From Sporocytophaga myxococcoides (GTDB taxonomy: Bacteria > Bacteroidota > Bacteroidia > Cytophagales > Cytophagaceae), in assembly GCF_000775915.1 (NCBI RefSeq), contig NZ_BBLT01000002.1, positions 652,384-716,383 of the forward strand: DNA of 64,000 nt. Reading direction: 5' to 3'. A program made the position numbers and the translations under genes. The notes under the pieces are model-generated. The model saw only the letters and a program-made list of their open reading frames with translations. It was not told the DNA's origin and searched no databases. Below are positions 43,859 through 52,306 of this stretch, in pieces; positions within the stretch are counted from its first letter, which is position 1, and every line of letters begins with the position of its first letter.

Positions 43859-44384
43859 ATGAGTTTAGTAATAGTAGATGTAGAGGCTGATGGTCCGATT
43901 CCCGGAAAGTATAGTATGGTGAGCTTCGGAGCAATTGTGTTAGAACCTTTGTTGTCAAAGACATTTTATGGAAAAGTGAAACCAGTCTCTGAGGCTTGGA
44001 TGCCTGACGCACTTGCTGTAAGCGGGATTACAAGAGAGGAACATTCCTCCTTTGATGAACCACATACTGTGATGTCAGAATTTGAGTTGTGGCTCAAGGA
44101 AAATGTAAAAGGCAAACCTGTGTTTCTTTCAGATAACCTTGCCTTTGACTGGCAATGGATTAATTATTATTTCCACTATTATTTAGGGTAGAAATCCTTT
44201 TGGATTCAGCGGAAGACGCATCGGAGACCTGTATTCAGGTATGGTAGGAGATATCATGAAAAGTTCGGAATGGAAGAGATTCCGAAAGACAGAGCATACA
44301 CATAATCCTGTTGATGATGCAAGAGGTAATGCGGAAGCTATGTTAAAATTAAGAGAGATGGGGTTGAAGTTCCCATTTAAATAA
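43859..44384 (+). pseudogene. Frameshifted DEDDh 3'-5' exonuclease
   Basis: An RNase T-like 3'-5' exonuclease of about 175 residues, split by a +1 shift near 44187-44192. The first frame (ends at 44191) carries the catalytic IVDVEADG (Asp7, Glu9) and FLSDNLAFDWQW. The second frame resumes at 44193 with NPFGFSGRRIGDLYSGM and carries the remaining catalytic residues in HNPVDDARGNAEAM, ending at 44384. Removing one G from TTAGGGTAGAAAT restores LGRNPFG, so the lesion is one base in a G run. Without correction the first-frame product lacks His-Asp and should be inactive. A real mutation, a sequencing error or programmed shifting are all possible. Context suggests RNA 3'-end trimming before repair. 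Confidence 0.85.
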
Positions 44385-44406
44385 GTTACATCAATATTTT
44401 ATTTTT

Positions 44407-44796
44407 TTGAAATTAAAGAAATTATTCAGACCAGTAGGAGTGAAAGAGCTTGAACTTATAAAAGAGTCCGGGATGAAAGCCTATCCTCCTCGTTTTTCAT
44501 GGCAGCCTATTTTTTATCCTGTGTTGAATTTTGAATATGCAGCCCAGATAGCAAAAGAGTGGAACACAGAGGATGAGTCTTCCGGATATGCCGGTTTTGT
44601 TACAGAGTTTGAAATTCAGGAAGAATACTTTCTTACTTTTAAAGTGGAGAATGTAGGAGGTAAAATCTATGAAGAACTTTGGGTACCTTCTGAGCAGCTT
44701 CATGAATTCAATGAAAATATAATCAATGGAATTCGCATAGTGGCTGGGTTTTATGGAGATAAGTTTTCAGGAGAACGAAGTTATGAAAATAATTAA
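44407..44796 (+). CDS. Small conserved protein (annotated elsewhere as ADP-ribosylation/crystallin J1)
   Basis: A 129-residue cytoplasmic protein. Characteristic stretches are KLFRPVGVKELELIKESGMK, FSWQPIFYPVLNFEYAAQIA, GYAGFVTEFEIQEEYF and ELWVPSEQLHEFNENIINGI. I recognise these from proteins carrying the database name ADP-ribosylation/crystallin J1, but no ADP-ribosyl hydrolase motif is present, so the name should not be read as function. The start is TTG at 44407 (no ATG available), 22 bases after the exonuclease stop, and a hairpin overlaps its stop codon, so it is probably the last gene of the RNA-repair unit. Confidence 0.72.
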   Translation: MKLKKLFRPVGVKELELIKESGMKAYPPRFSWQPIFYPVLNFEYAAQIAKEWNTEDESSGYAGFVTEFEIQEEYFLTFKVENVGGKIYEELWVPSEQLHEFNENIINGIRIVAGFYGDKFSGERSYENN

Positions 44797-44825
44797 AAGG
44801 GATTAGGGGGGAACCCTTTTCTCTT
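44795..44825 (+). terminator. Terminator at the end of the RNA-repair gene cluster
   Basis: A 7-bp stem (AAAAGGG 44795-44801, CCCTTTT 44814-44820, 12-base loop) is followed by CTCTTTT. It begins inside the stop codon of the preceding gene. Confidence 0.65.
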
Positions 44826-44995
44826 TTATTTACAGCAGTTTTAAAAGCTGAGCTTTGAATGATAATGGATTAAATGTATTGCGACTTAATTTGAAAGAAG
44901 TGTTTGCTGATTTTTTTCAATATCTTTTAAATGAACATAACTCTTATTTCAATCCTTCATTTTATATTTGTCTTGGTCATTAAAATTTTCATTCA

Positions 44996-45292
44996 ATGCT
45001 TACCCATCACGTTTTATTCTGGCTGAAAGCCGATACTACCGAAGATCAGAAGAAGGCATTTCGTGCCGGACTCGATTCTCTCATTAAAGTGGAAACTATA
45101 AAGTCTATGTATGTAGGAACTCCGGCTCCTATTAGCAGACCTGTTGTGGATACCACTTATACATTTTCATTAGTAATCGTATTTGAAGACCTTGCCGGTC
45201 ATGACGTATATCAGGTGCATCCGGTACATAAGGCATTTCTGGAAGAGTTCAGGCAGTATTTTGAGAAAGTAGTTATATACGATGCTCATTAA
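44996..45292 (+). CDS. Dabb-family stress-responsive alpha/beta barrel protein
   Basis: A 98-residue protein with the stress-responsive A/B barrel (Dabb) pattern: LTHHVLFWLKADTTEDQKKA at the start, a helix with FRAGLDSLIKVETIKSMYVG, the strand TYTFSLVIVFEDLAGHDVYQ, and the closing VHPVHKAFLEEFRQYFEKVV. Family members form dimeric ferredoxin-like barrels, and some act in carbon metabolism or stress, but bacterial roles are largely unknown. The domain fills the whole protein and no signal peptide is present. A strong terminator follows 29 bases after the stop, and the upstream gene is 200 bases away, so it is probably monocistronic. Confidence 0.9.
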   Translation: MLTHHVLFWLKADTTEDQKKAFRAGLDSLIKVETIKSMYVGTPAPISRPVVDTTYTFSLVIVFEDLAGHDVYQVHPVHKAFLEEFRQYFEKVVIYDAH

Positions 45293-45320
45293 TTTTCAAA
45301 CATTCTGATATTTATACAAA

Positions 45321-45354
45321 AAGCTCTTGGTTCTGAGAAACCAAGAGCTTTTTT
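45321..45354 (+). terminator. Rho-independent terminator
   Basis: A perfect 12-bp stem (AAGCTCTTGGTT / AACCAAGAGCTT, loop CTGAGA) with A residues before and a T-run after it. Confidence 0.92.
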
Positions 45355-45387
45355 GATTATAGAAGGACCTCATCTGAAAGTCTCTTT

Positions 45388-45427
45388 AATGAATAAGTTT
45401 ATACAATAATGAATAAATTTATACAAT
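45388..45427 (+). repeat. Tandem duplication of 20 bases
   Basis: AATGAATAAGTTTATACAAT is followed immediately by AATGAATAAATTTATACAAT, differing at one base. It lies about 100 bases before the Lys-rich protein gene and could be a duplicated operator or chance slippage. Confidence 0.75.
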
Positions 45428-45524
45428 CCCAACCACGTTTTAGACCTTAACGCTTTAAGGGAGTTTAAGGGAAAGATTATAACCTTTTTATTCGCCAGAT
45501 GTTGAATTTAAAATGGGGGAATGT

Positions 45525-45827
45525 ATGAAAAGGTTATTCACTTATTTTGTTGTTGTTTTAGGAGCTTTTTCCTTAAGGTGTAATAGTAATAGCTCAGGAA
45601 ATGATACGAAAGATCGTGTTAAAAGTGAGCAGAAGGCTTTGAAGAAAAGATCTAAATCGGAGAAGAATCTTGATAAGCAACATGCCAAGGAAAACGTGAA
45701 GTTTGAAAAGAAGAGAATGAAAGCCGATGAAAAATCAGGCAGCGTTATTGAAATCCCTAAAAGCGAACGTGGGTTAGAAGAAGCTAAAAAGGACAAAAAG
45801 AGAATGGATAAGGATATGCTTTTTTAG
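45525..45827 (+). CDS. Small Lys/Glu-rich exported protein
   Basis: A protein of 100 residues from the chosen ATG, with an N-terminal hydrophobic export segment (LFTYFVVVLGAFSLRC). The Cys after SLR resembles but does not match a lipobox well. The remainder is extremely charged: about one third Lys, with many Glu and Asp, in a pattern compatible with a single long helix or disordered tail (KALKKRSKSEKNLDKQHAKE). I do not recognise a family. An ATG four codons upstream gives a longer form but a poorer signal peptide. Probably periplasmic or lipid-anchored. Confidence 0.55.
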   Translation: MKRLFTYFVVVLGAFSLRCNSNSSGNDTKDRVKSEQKALKKRSKSEKNLDKQHAKENVKFEKKRMKADEKSGSVIEIPKSERGLEEAKKDKKRMDKDMLF

Positions 45828-45895
45828 TATTTTTTTGTATTATTTTTATTTTTAGTTATATTTTTTTATCTTAAGGGTAAACAAAAACTACTCTT

Positions 45896-46909
45896 ATGAA
45901 AAAGATTTTTTATTATGTAATTCCATTACTATTATTTTTCAGTGCTTGCCAAAAGGAGGAAAAAAAGGATTTTATTGGTCCTGAATATAAAGCGGCAAGT
46001 TCTGGGTTTAATCTGGTTTCAAATTTTTCGCTTAATCTGAGTAACGTAAATTTTGCAACCGGCGATCAGCAATTTTTCAAAGCACAATTTAATGAAAAAG
46101 TCACCTGGACAATTGAGTTGAAAGGACTGACTTCTCAAGCAGTAAAAACCATTACTGGTTTAAGTGACAAAGTGGATGAAAGTAATTCATTGTGGTTAGG
46201 AACACATGATGACCTATTATTCTTTAAATCAGGCGAGGAAGTGGAAGCAATTCTTTCTATTCTTGGGTTTAACGATACTTATAAGCTGAATTTTAAAATC
46301 ACCAAAGCAAGAATTTATCCAGGTGCGACTGAGATGGGAAGTGGTTTTGAAGGATTTAAATATGATAATCGTGATTGGTTTTATAGTCCTTATCCGAAGA
46401 GAACTGTTGGGGAAAAAGTTTCTACCCCGGTAATTGAGGGAAATTATGCCTTTAAATTGTCTGGAATAGATGATAACTATGATTATTATATTGGTTCAGT
46501 AAGGAGAACATTACCAGATAATTTTCTTACTTCAGCAACTAAAGATTTTTATGTTAATGTTTTTGTTTATGGAAACGGAAGCAATACATCTAAGTTGAAG
46601 GTATCGTTGATGCATGACTCTGATTCAAAATTACCTTATGGGATACCTGAAAATTATCTTGGTACTAAGGATGATGCATATGAATATGAAGTTTCTTTAA
46701 ATTTCACGGGGTGGAAATTGATTAGCATAAAGTATAGTTTATTTACCAGAACTCCAGACAAGGATTTTGGGGGAAGTGGTCCAAATATTAAAGACCCGGG
46801 CAAACTTGTTTTTGTAGATTTTGCATTGCTTACCAAAACAGTAGGAGAAAAGGCTGAAGTTGTTTTAGATTACCCAACAATTACATTTGATAAGCCATTT
46901 AAGCCATAA
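45896..46909 (+). CDS. Lipoprotein of unknown function
   Basis: A 337-residue lipoprotein. The signal has a clear lipobox (LLLFFSAC, Cys18), followed by a Lys/Glu-rich stretch. The mature part looks beta-rich: an Ig-like first half (FFKAQFNEKVTWTIELKGLT, KLNFKITKARIYPG) and a second half reminiscent of a jelly-roll carbohydrate-binding-like domain (FEGFKYDNRDWFYSPYPKR, FYVNVFVYGNGSNTSKLKVS, KLVFVDFALLTKTVGEKAEV). I do not recognise a named family. The gene is monocistronic, with a hairpin terminator downstream. A surface or periplasmic binding role would be a guess. Confidence 0.7.
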   Translation: MKKIFYYVIPLLLFFSACQKEEKKDFIGPEYKAASSGFNLVSNFSLNLSNVNFATGDQQFFKAQFNEKVTWTIELKGLTSQAVKTITGLSDKVDESNSLWLGTHDDLLFFKSGEEVEAILSILGFNDTYKLNFKITKARIYPGATEMGSGFEGFKYDNRDWFYSPYPKRTVGEKVSTPVIEGNYAFKLSGIDDNYDYYIGSVRRTLPDNFLTSATKDFYVNVFVYGNGSNTSKLKVSLMHDSDSKLPYGIPENYLGTKDDAYEYEVSLNFTGWKLISIKYSLFTRTPDKDFGGSGPNIKDPGKLVFVDFALLTKTVGEKAEVVLDYPTITFDKPFKP

Positions 46910-46938
46910 AAAACTGTTGGTTTTATCAGTTTTATAAG

Positions 46939-46973
46939 GAGCTGTCTATTATATAGTCAGCTCTTTATGTTTT
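46939..46973 (+). terminator. Probable terminator
   Basis: An interrupted stem (GAGCTG-T-CTAT, loop TAT, ATAG-T-CAGCTC; 46939-46963) is followed by TTTATGTTTTT, 30 bases after the lipoprotein stop. Confidence 0.65.
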
Positions 46974-47171
46974 TACCAATATTCTATGAATAAAAGCTTT
47001 TATACGGATATTTATACTGTAACCATTCAGCATTATGCTTTTAAATCTTTGAATGTGTGAATAAAATCTTTGAATAGTCTTTTAATGAACAGTTTTTTTT
47101 TGCCATTTTTGAAGGTTTAAAAAGAAAAAGACGTATACCAATTTATAATTTATTAAAATTTATTTTGTTTT

Positions 47172-48425
47172 ATGGGGTTAGGATTTTCGATTAAAGGGAA
47201 GGTAAATGGAACAACCGATTCAGAATCAATTCTTCAAATAATTGCTGATTATACAGAAGCTGAAAGTAAAGGAATTTTTGCAACTTTTCTTGAAATTGAT
47301 CTTGAAGAGGATACACTTTATCTGAGCTTTCATCCTTGTGAAGAGCCTGTTAGCTTGTTTTTTGAAGAAGGAATCCTTTTCTGTTCAGCAAAAACCAATA
47401 GTGTAGGACCTGGTTATCATGCATACCTCATAGAGTTTTTTGAAAAGGCAGGTAAGGACTTATCGATTGACTGGGTGTGGAATGAAACAACTGATGATGA
47501 AAGCTTTGGTGATGAGACAGGTTATCAGGAAAATAAAGATTTTCCTGCGTTGCAGGAATGTATGGCTGAATGGTTACAAATGTTATCAACCATATTTCTC
47601 AAAGATGACCAGAAAGGGTATCTTGTATCTCTGCCGGCAAATACGCCAAGAGTTGCTCATAAAGACTTCTTTGTAGCTTCCTCTTTAGGTTTCTGGACCA
47701 GAAACTGGTTTGAAGAATTACAGAATAAAGATCTTACCGAATTAGAAAAGTACGGAAAGCAGTTTTTTATATGGTGGGATAAAGAGCCTGATGCTCGTTT
47801 TCTCGTCAGAACAGGTGTAGCTCTTCTCAATGCTGATTGTGGCTGGCATGCTCCACTGGATGATGATGAGATGATGCTTTATGAAATCATTGATAAATGC
47901 TTTGAAGAAGCGAAAAAGCTGAATCCTGATGTAATTGTGCCTGAAAAAGATTGGGAGTATATAAAAGCTTACTTAGAAGGTGAAGAAGATGTTGAAATAC
48001 CTGAAAGCCCTCTTGGATTTAGAAAAAATGCAGTGACTTATGACATTGCAGGAGATTGGAAAATTACCGTACCTGGCTTTTTCTACTCAGGCCTTGATGA
48101 AGAAACAGAAGTATTCTGGTTTGGAGATAAAACAGTGAGAAATACGGTATATTCATTTGACTCAGAAACTACTCCTGAAGAAATGCTGGCTTCACTCCTC
48201 AGTGAAGAGGATTACCCAAGTGCTGAAAAAATACTTTATGATGATGGCAAAATAAAAGGTCATGGATATGTTTACTATTACATAAATGCAGAGGAAGAAG
48301 CAGAGTATTGGCTCCTACAGGGAGTAAAAGTAGAAGAAGGTTCATTTATATTTACAACAATCTGTTTTGCTAGTCTGGATGAAAAAGATTGGGCTGTAGA
48401 AGTATGGAATTCTATTACGCATTGA
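47172..48425 (+). CDS. Large acidic cytoplasmic protein, unknown
   Basis: A 417-residue protein with no signal peptide or membrane segment and a strong excess of Asp and Glu. Recognisable stretches are only descriptive: IKGKVNGTTDSESILQIIAD at the N-terminus, FWTRNWFEELQNKDLTELEK in the middle, and a C-terminal beta-rich part (DIAGDWKITVPGFFYSGLDE, GHGYVYYYINAEEEAEYWLL, WAVEVWNSI). The C-terminal part resembles the small alpha/beta proteins that often act as immunity or chaperone-like partners, but I cannot assign a family. It ends seven bases before the T9SS gene, so the two may be cotranscribed. Confidence 0.65.
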   Translation: MGLGFSIKGKVNGTTDSESILQIIADYTEAESKGIFATFLEIDLEEDTLYLSFHPCEEPVSLFFEEGILFCSAKTNSVGPGYHAYLIEFFEKAGKDLSIDWVWNETTDDESFGDETGYQENKDFPALQECMAEWLQMLSTIFLKDDQKGYLVSLPANTPRVAHKDFFVASSLGFWTRNWFEELQNKDLTELEKYGKQFFIWWDKEPDARFLVRTGVALLNADCGWHAPLDDDEMMLYEIIDKCFEEAKKLNPDVIVPEKDWEYIKAYLEGEEDVEIPESPLGFRKNAVTYDIAGDWKITVPGFFYSGLDEETEVFWFGDKTVRNTVYSFDSETTPEEMLASLLSEEDYPSAEKILYDDGKIKGHGYVYYYINAEEEAEYWLLQGVKVEEGSFIFTTICFASLDEKDWAVEVWNSITH

Positions 48426-48432
48426 AATTGAT

Positions 48433-49833
48433 ATGAAAAGATGTTTATTGATAGTTACAGCATTAATATGTTGGGCTGCTTTTGAATGCTCAGCTACCCA
48501 TATTAAAGGAGGGCAAATAATTTACAGTAGAAATAATTTAAATGTTTCCATATCTCTTATAGTATATAGCAATAGATCAGCTGTAGATGCTGGAGTAGAT
48601 GATCCCACGGCAACAATAAATTGGGGAGATGGGACTTCAACTGAATATACAAGAGCTTCGAAGAGACTGATCAATGATAATACATATGAGAATGTTTATT
48701 TAGGAGAACATACATATCCAGGTACTGGTACATATATTATTTGCTATTCAGAATCAAACAGAACGGGAGGTGTGAAGAATATGACGAATTCTATCAATAC
48801 TCCATTTTATATAGAATCAATGGTAGGTGTAGTTTCTGGGTATACTGTTAAACTTTCAAGTCCATCCTTTTTATCACCTCCTATTTTTCACGCAGAAAAA
48901 AACAGAACCTTTACAAATAATCTATCTGTATATTCTCCGGATAAGGATAGTGTTTCATATAAACTTGTTACCTGTAAACAGGCTAGAGGTAATGATGTAG
49001 AAGGTTATTTTATTCCTGAGGGGGTTAAAATTAATCCCTATTCCGGACAGATTACCTGGGATAAGCCCTCAATAGAAGGATTGTACAATTTTGCTGCACT
49101 TGTGGAGTTTTGGAAAAATGGTATCAGGGTAGGTTTTGTAATCAGAGACTTCCAGGTGGCTGTAAGCGCAGAACGAATATCCGGACAAGTATTTGAAGTA
49201 ACAGCATCTCATGACATAACTCCTGGAAATAGTGTGCCTTTGAATCTCAATGATGTTTTTACTATGGAGGTATTATTTCAGGATACAACAAACAGCCTTG
49301 CTAATCTTGATTATATCGGAGAATTGCAGAACGAAGAAGGTGTGTTTAATATAGCAATCGAAGAGGTTCCTTCAAATGCGAGGAACTCTTCAATAAACAA
49401 ACGAAGCCCTGTATATAAGGCCTCTGTTTCAATGACTGTCCAAGAAAAGCATAAAAGAACAACACCATATAATTTAATTTTTAGAGGAGAGACGAAGAAC
49501 GGTTGGAGTAATATAAGCAATGATCTAACAATCCAGCTATACATTGGAGTGCAAGTTCCGCTTAGTGTTAGTTCTAATGGAGTAAAAGGTAATCTAAACT
49601 TAAGTTTTTACCCTGTACCTGTAAATGACCAGTTAACAATAAAAAAGGAAAGCAACGACTCTGGAACCCTTATCATATATAATTCAGTAGGGAGAGATGT
49701 AAAAAGCATTTACCTTGGCAAAGGAGTGGTAGATACCCATTTGGGTATTGATTTAAAAAGTGGTACCTATATTTATAATTTTAATTCAGACAATAGTAAA
49801 GAATTCACTACAGGAAAATTTATTGTCAATTAA
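48433..49833 (+). CDS. T9SS-secreted protein with PKD-like region
   Basis: A 466-residue exported protein. The signal peptide covers about residues 1-21, and the mature part opens with ATHIKGGQIIYSRNN, close to the THIIGGE-type start shared by many Bacteroidota surface proteins. A PKD-like segment (TINWGDGTSTEYTR, then GEHTYPGTGTYIICYS) and a cadherin-like segment (PEGVKINPYSGQITWDKPS) follow. The last 75 residues form a type A T9SS sorting domain (LSFYPVPVNDQLTIKK to the end). It is likely surface-exposed. A strong terminator lies 27 bases after the stop. Confidence 0.85.
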   Translation: MKRCLLIVTALICWAAFECSATHIKGGQIIYSRNNLNVSISLIVYSNRSAVDAGVDDPTATINWGDGTSTEYTRASKRLINDNTYENVYLGEHTYPGTGTYIICYSESNRTGGVKNMTNSINTPFYIESMVGVVSGYTVKLSSPSFLSPPIFHAEKNRTFTNNLSVYSPDKDSVSYKLVTCKQARGNDVEGYFIPEGVKINPYSGQITWDKPSIEGLYNFAALVEFWKNGIRVGFVIRDFQVAVSAERISGQVFEVTASHDITPGNSVPLNLNDVFTMEVLFQDTTNSLANLDYIGELQNEEGVFNIAIEEVPSNARNSSINKRSPVYKASVSMTVQEKHKRTTPYNLIFRGETKNGWSNISNDLTIQLYIGVQVPLSVSSNGVKGNLNLSFYPVPVNDQLTIKKESNDSGTLIIYNSVGRDVKSIYLGKGVVDTHLGIDLKSGTYIYNFNSDNSKEFTTGKFIVN

Positions 49834-49860
49834 AATATTGTTTTTGTAAAGCTTTTATAA

Positions 49861-49897
49861 AAGACACCTGAACAATTTGAGTTCAGGTGTCTTTTTT
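49861..49897 (+). terminator. Rho-independent terminator
   Basis: A perfect 13-bp stem (AAGACACCTGAAC / GTTCAGGTGTCTT, loop AATTTGA) runs into a run of six T residues. Confidence 0.95.
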
Positions 49898-50039
49898 CTT
49901 AAAACTTAAAACTTACAATTCAACTAGTATTCCCAAAGATGATGTTCGTATTCCATAAGGTCATTAACCCACTGTGAGTACTCTAACAAGAATTTATCAA
50001 TCGAGAGATCAATATATGACGGAATTTATTCTTAATTTA

Positions 50040-50460
50040 TTTAAGATTTGCAGGGTTAAAAGAAAACGAGTGTATATAAAAACTACCAACTCTAAACATT
50101 GGCTAAAAAGTATTCGAATTTAATTAAAGACTTATATATTTTATTGACCAGAGCAATTATGGGTAAGCAACACCATCACTTATTTATGCTTAATTACTGA
50201 TGCTTGTTTAAAGAAAATTATGGATTATTAGCTACTGGGTTCTTTGTCTAACCATGGTTCATTAAATGCTCTTAAAAATGGCTCAAAAGCAAAAAAATAT
50301 ATAAAAGAACTTATATGTCATTCAGATAGAGGATTGCAATATTGTAGCAAAGAATATGTAAATCTATTACATATCAATTGGATTAAAATTAGTATGACGA
50401 ATCATATGATCCTTATAAAAATGCTATCGATGAAAGAGTAAGTGGGATATTTAAATTAAA
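50040..50460 (+). pseudogene. Decayed IS3-family transposase (OrfB) remnant
   Basis: Pieces of an IS3/IS150-type integrase-core transposase are spread over several frames. Near 50053 to 50150 the frames read KRVYIKTTNSKHW and KKYSNLIKDLYI. From about 50230 to 50400 they read GSLNALKNGSKAKKYIKELI then CHSDRGLQYCSKEYVNLLHI, the DDE-region motif HSDRGxQYxS. After a further shift DPYKNAIDERVSGIF follows, which holds the last catalytic Glu region. Frameshifts and stops interrupt it, no OrfA is seen, and I found no clear terminal repeats. Immobile relic. Confidence 0.85.
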
Positions 50461-50472
50461 AAGTGGAATAAA

Positions 50473-50502
50473 AAACCTCAAGAGAAATATTCCTTGAGGT
50501 TT
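50473..50502 (-). terminator. Terminator for the MORN lipoprotein gene
   Basis: A 10-bp stem (AAACCTCAAG / CTTGAGGTTT, 10-base loop). On the minus strand it is followed by TTTATT. It lies 52 bases past the stop at 50554. Confidence 0.75.
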
Positions 50503-50553
50503 AATGAAAAAACTAATTTTAAATACTGTCAATTTTTTCAAGACAAGTCAGCA

Positions 50554-51078
50554 TTAATAGCGGATGATCGCATATAAACGACCATTGTCATAATAATATT
50601 TCCAATGATTTCTTTTTCGATTGAAATTAAAGTTTCCTTCAGATTCCATGATCCCATTTGGGTAATAGAACTTCCAGTATCCGTCTTGATATCCGTTGTT
50701 AAAGTTACCTTCGGCTCTCAGCCTTCCATTTGGATGGTAAAACTTCCAGTAACCTGAAAACTGGTTATTATTGATGTTACCTTCTTTCTTAGGAACTCCT
50801 GTGTCATAATAAAACTTCCAATATCCGGAAGGTTGTCCATTGTTATAGTTGCCCTCGCTTTTAAGTGTGCCGTTAGGATAGTAGTTTTTTTCGCTACCTC
50901 CAACGTCTCCGGGAGCATAATCGAAAACATATATACTGGTGTCATTCAGGAAATAGTTGGATTCACTCTGAACTATTGGTGATGGATCATAATTTCGTCC
51001 TCTTCTGGTTGTTGTCCATTCGCATGAACTCAAAGTAATTAGACAGAAAAAGATAATAGTAAAGTGTTTTACTTTCAT
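50554..51078 (-). CDS. MORN-repeat (YwqK-like) lipoprotein
   Basis: From ATG 51078 this is a 174-residue lipoprotein with signal and lipobox (CLITLSSC, Cys19). After a short linker come four tandem MORN_2-type repeats of 23-24 residues (pattern YYPNGxLKSEGNYNNGQxSGYWKFYY). Such proteins are often annotated as YwqK-family antitoxins. Here no toxin gene is adjacent, and the lipid anchor points to the envelope, so that annotation is unlikely to describe function. An ATG 11 codons upstream gives a poorer signal peptide. Confidence 0.82.
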   Translation of the reverse strand: MKVKHFTIIFFCLITLSSCEWTTTRRGRNYDPSPIVQSESNYFLNDTSIYVFDYAPGDVGGSEKNYYPNGTLKSEGNYNNGQPSGYWKFYYDTGVPKKEGNINNNQFSGYWKFYHPNGRLRAEGNFNNGYQDGYWKFYYPNGIMESEGNFNFNRKRNHWKYYYDNGRLYAIIRY

Positions 51079-51154
51079 AAATTTTCTTGTTAAAGTATAA
51101 TTTGTATCCAAATTTAATAAAATCTTTAATCACTTGAATAAGATTTTATGGATA

Positions 51155-52222
51155 TCAAACTTGGTCGAAAGCAGAAACATAAAAGGGCCCTTTCTCCATT
51201 GGTTCCCAGTGTGAATGACTGTTATGGGAGGATATCATTATCATAGGTCGGATTTCAGATTCTATTTTACTTAGAAAACCTCTGTCACTTGATTTAAAGG
51301 ATTTAGTAAGAGGTGAATTAGCATCTCCGTAATAAAGGCCTGAATGACAATTAAATGCAGCCAGAACAGACTCAAAAAGAAAAGGGAGAAGATTTTCGAA
51401 GCCTTCTTTAACATATACAGAATCAAATGCAATGAAATGATAATTCTTTGCATTAAAGACTTTAGATAACTTTGGAATGAAGGGGAGTATGTTTTGGGCG
51501 ACAAATCCGGATAGCCCTGGTATCGATTTAAATTGCCAGTGAGCGGGAACAGCTTGCACTCCGGCAATTATCTCACCTTTTTTTCTGATTACAAAATAGT
51601 TGTTGTTCTGACCAATATAATCCAGTATTACCAATTGGTACGCGCTATAATATTCTTTAAACAGTCTTTTAAATTCATCAATTCGTTCTTTTTCAAGTCT
51701 TGAAAATCCTGAAAAAATCTTGGGGTTAAACCTGCTAAAGCTAAGAACTTCGTAGTATCCGGCAAGTTTGTTCCCTTGTTTTCTGGAGAGGTTAAGAGAA
51801 TATCTGTTTGCTTCTTCAATATAGGAATATATAATTAATGACCTTGGTTCTGTCTTGCGGATATAATCATAAGCCTTTTCTTTTAGTAAGGTTCCCAATC
51901 CTTTACCTCCATATTCGGGCAATATGGAAAGGTATCTTCCGTAAAAGCCTTTCTCCGGATAGCCTTTGTTGATTATAATCCTTTCCGATAAGCAGAAGGT
52001 GCCTATAGATGTATCGCGTTTGTAAAGAGTAAAGAAGTGCGGATGGAGTGTTTTCCCAGCCCTTTCTCTTACATTCCGGTGGCGATAGCTAAGTCCATGG
52101 GTCCCATAAAATGTCCTTTCAAGAACATTCAATACATCTGTAGTTGCAAAGCCAGAATATCGGATTTTATAATCCGTATCACAAAATATATCTTCCTGAA
52201 GTTTTTCAATAGACGTGATCAT
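51155..52222 (-). CDS. GNAT-family N-acetyltransferase
   Basis: A 355-residue protein from ATG 52222 (an upstream TTG at 52273 is less likely). The N-terminal half is a GNAT domain with the acetyl-CoA loop in ERIIINKGYPEKGFYGRYLS followed by ILPEYGGKGLGTLLKEKAYD. The C-terminal half may be a second, degenerate GNAT-like domain (YFVIRKKGEIIAGVQAVPAH). Such double-GNAT proteins occur in peptide- and small-molecule-modification clusters. It follows the outer-membrane barrel gene on the same strand and lies one kilobase from the polyamine-like operon, so a link to that operon is possible but not shown. Confidence 0.82.
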   Translation of the reverse strand: MITSIEKLQEDIFCDTDYKIRYSGFATTDVLNVLERTFYGTHGLSYRHRNVRERAGKTLHPHFFTLYKRDTSIGTFCLSERIIINKGYPEKGFYGRYLSILPEYGGKGLGTLLKEKAYDYIRKTEPRSLIIYSYIEEANRYSLNLSRKQGNKLAGYYEVLSFSRFNPKIFSGFSRLEKERIDEFKRLFKEYYSAYQLVILDYIGQNNNYFVIRKKGEIIAGVQAVPAHWQFKSIPGLSGFVAQNILPFIPKLSKVFNAKNYHFIAFDSVYVKEGFENLLPFLFESVLAAFNCHSGLYYGDANSPLTKSFKSSDRGFLSKIESEIRPMIMISSHNSHSHWEPMEKGPFYVSAFDQV

Positions 52223-52306
52223 AATGGAGGAAAAAGAAAAAGGTAAGTTATTCGATTTTTCCTTCAAACTCAATTACTTTGGAAATGTTTTTAGTTCTTC
52301 AATTGA

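Noticed and set aside
50554..51078. Antitoxin of a toxin-antitoxin pair (YwqK annotation)
   Set aside because: The protein is a lipoprotein with MORN repeats and no toxin gene is adjacent.
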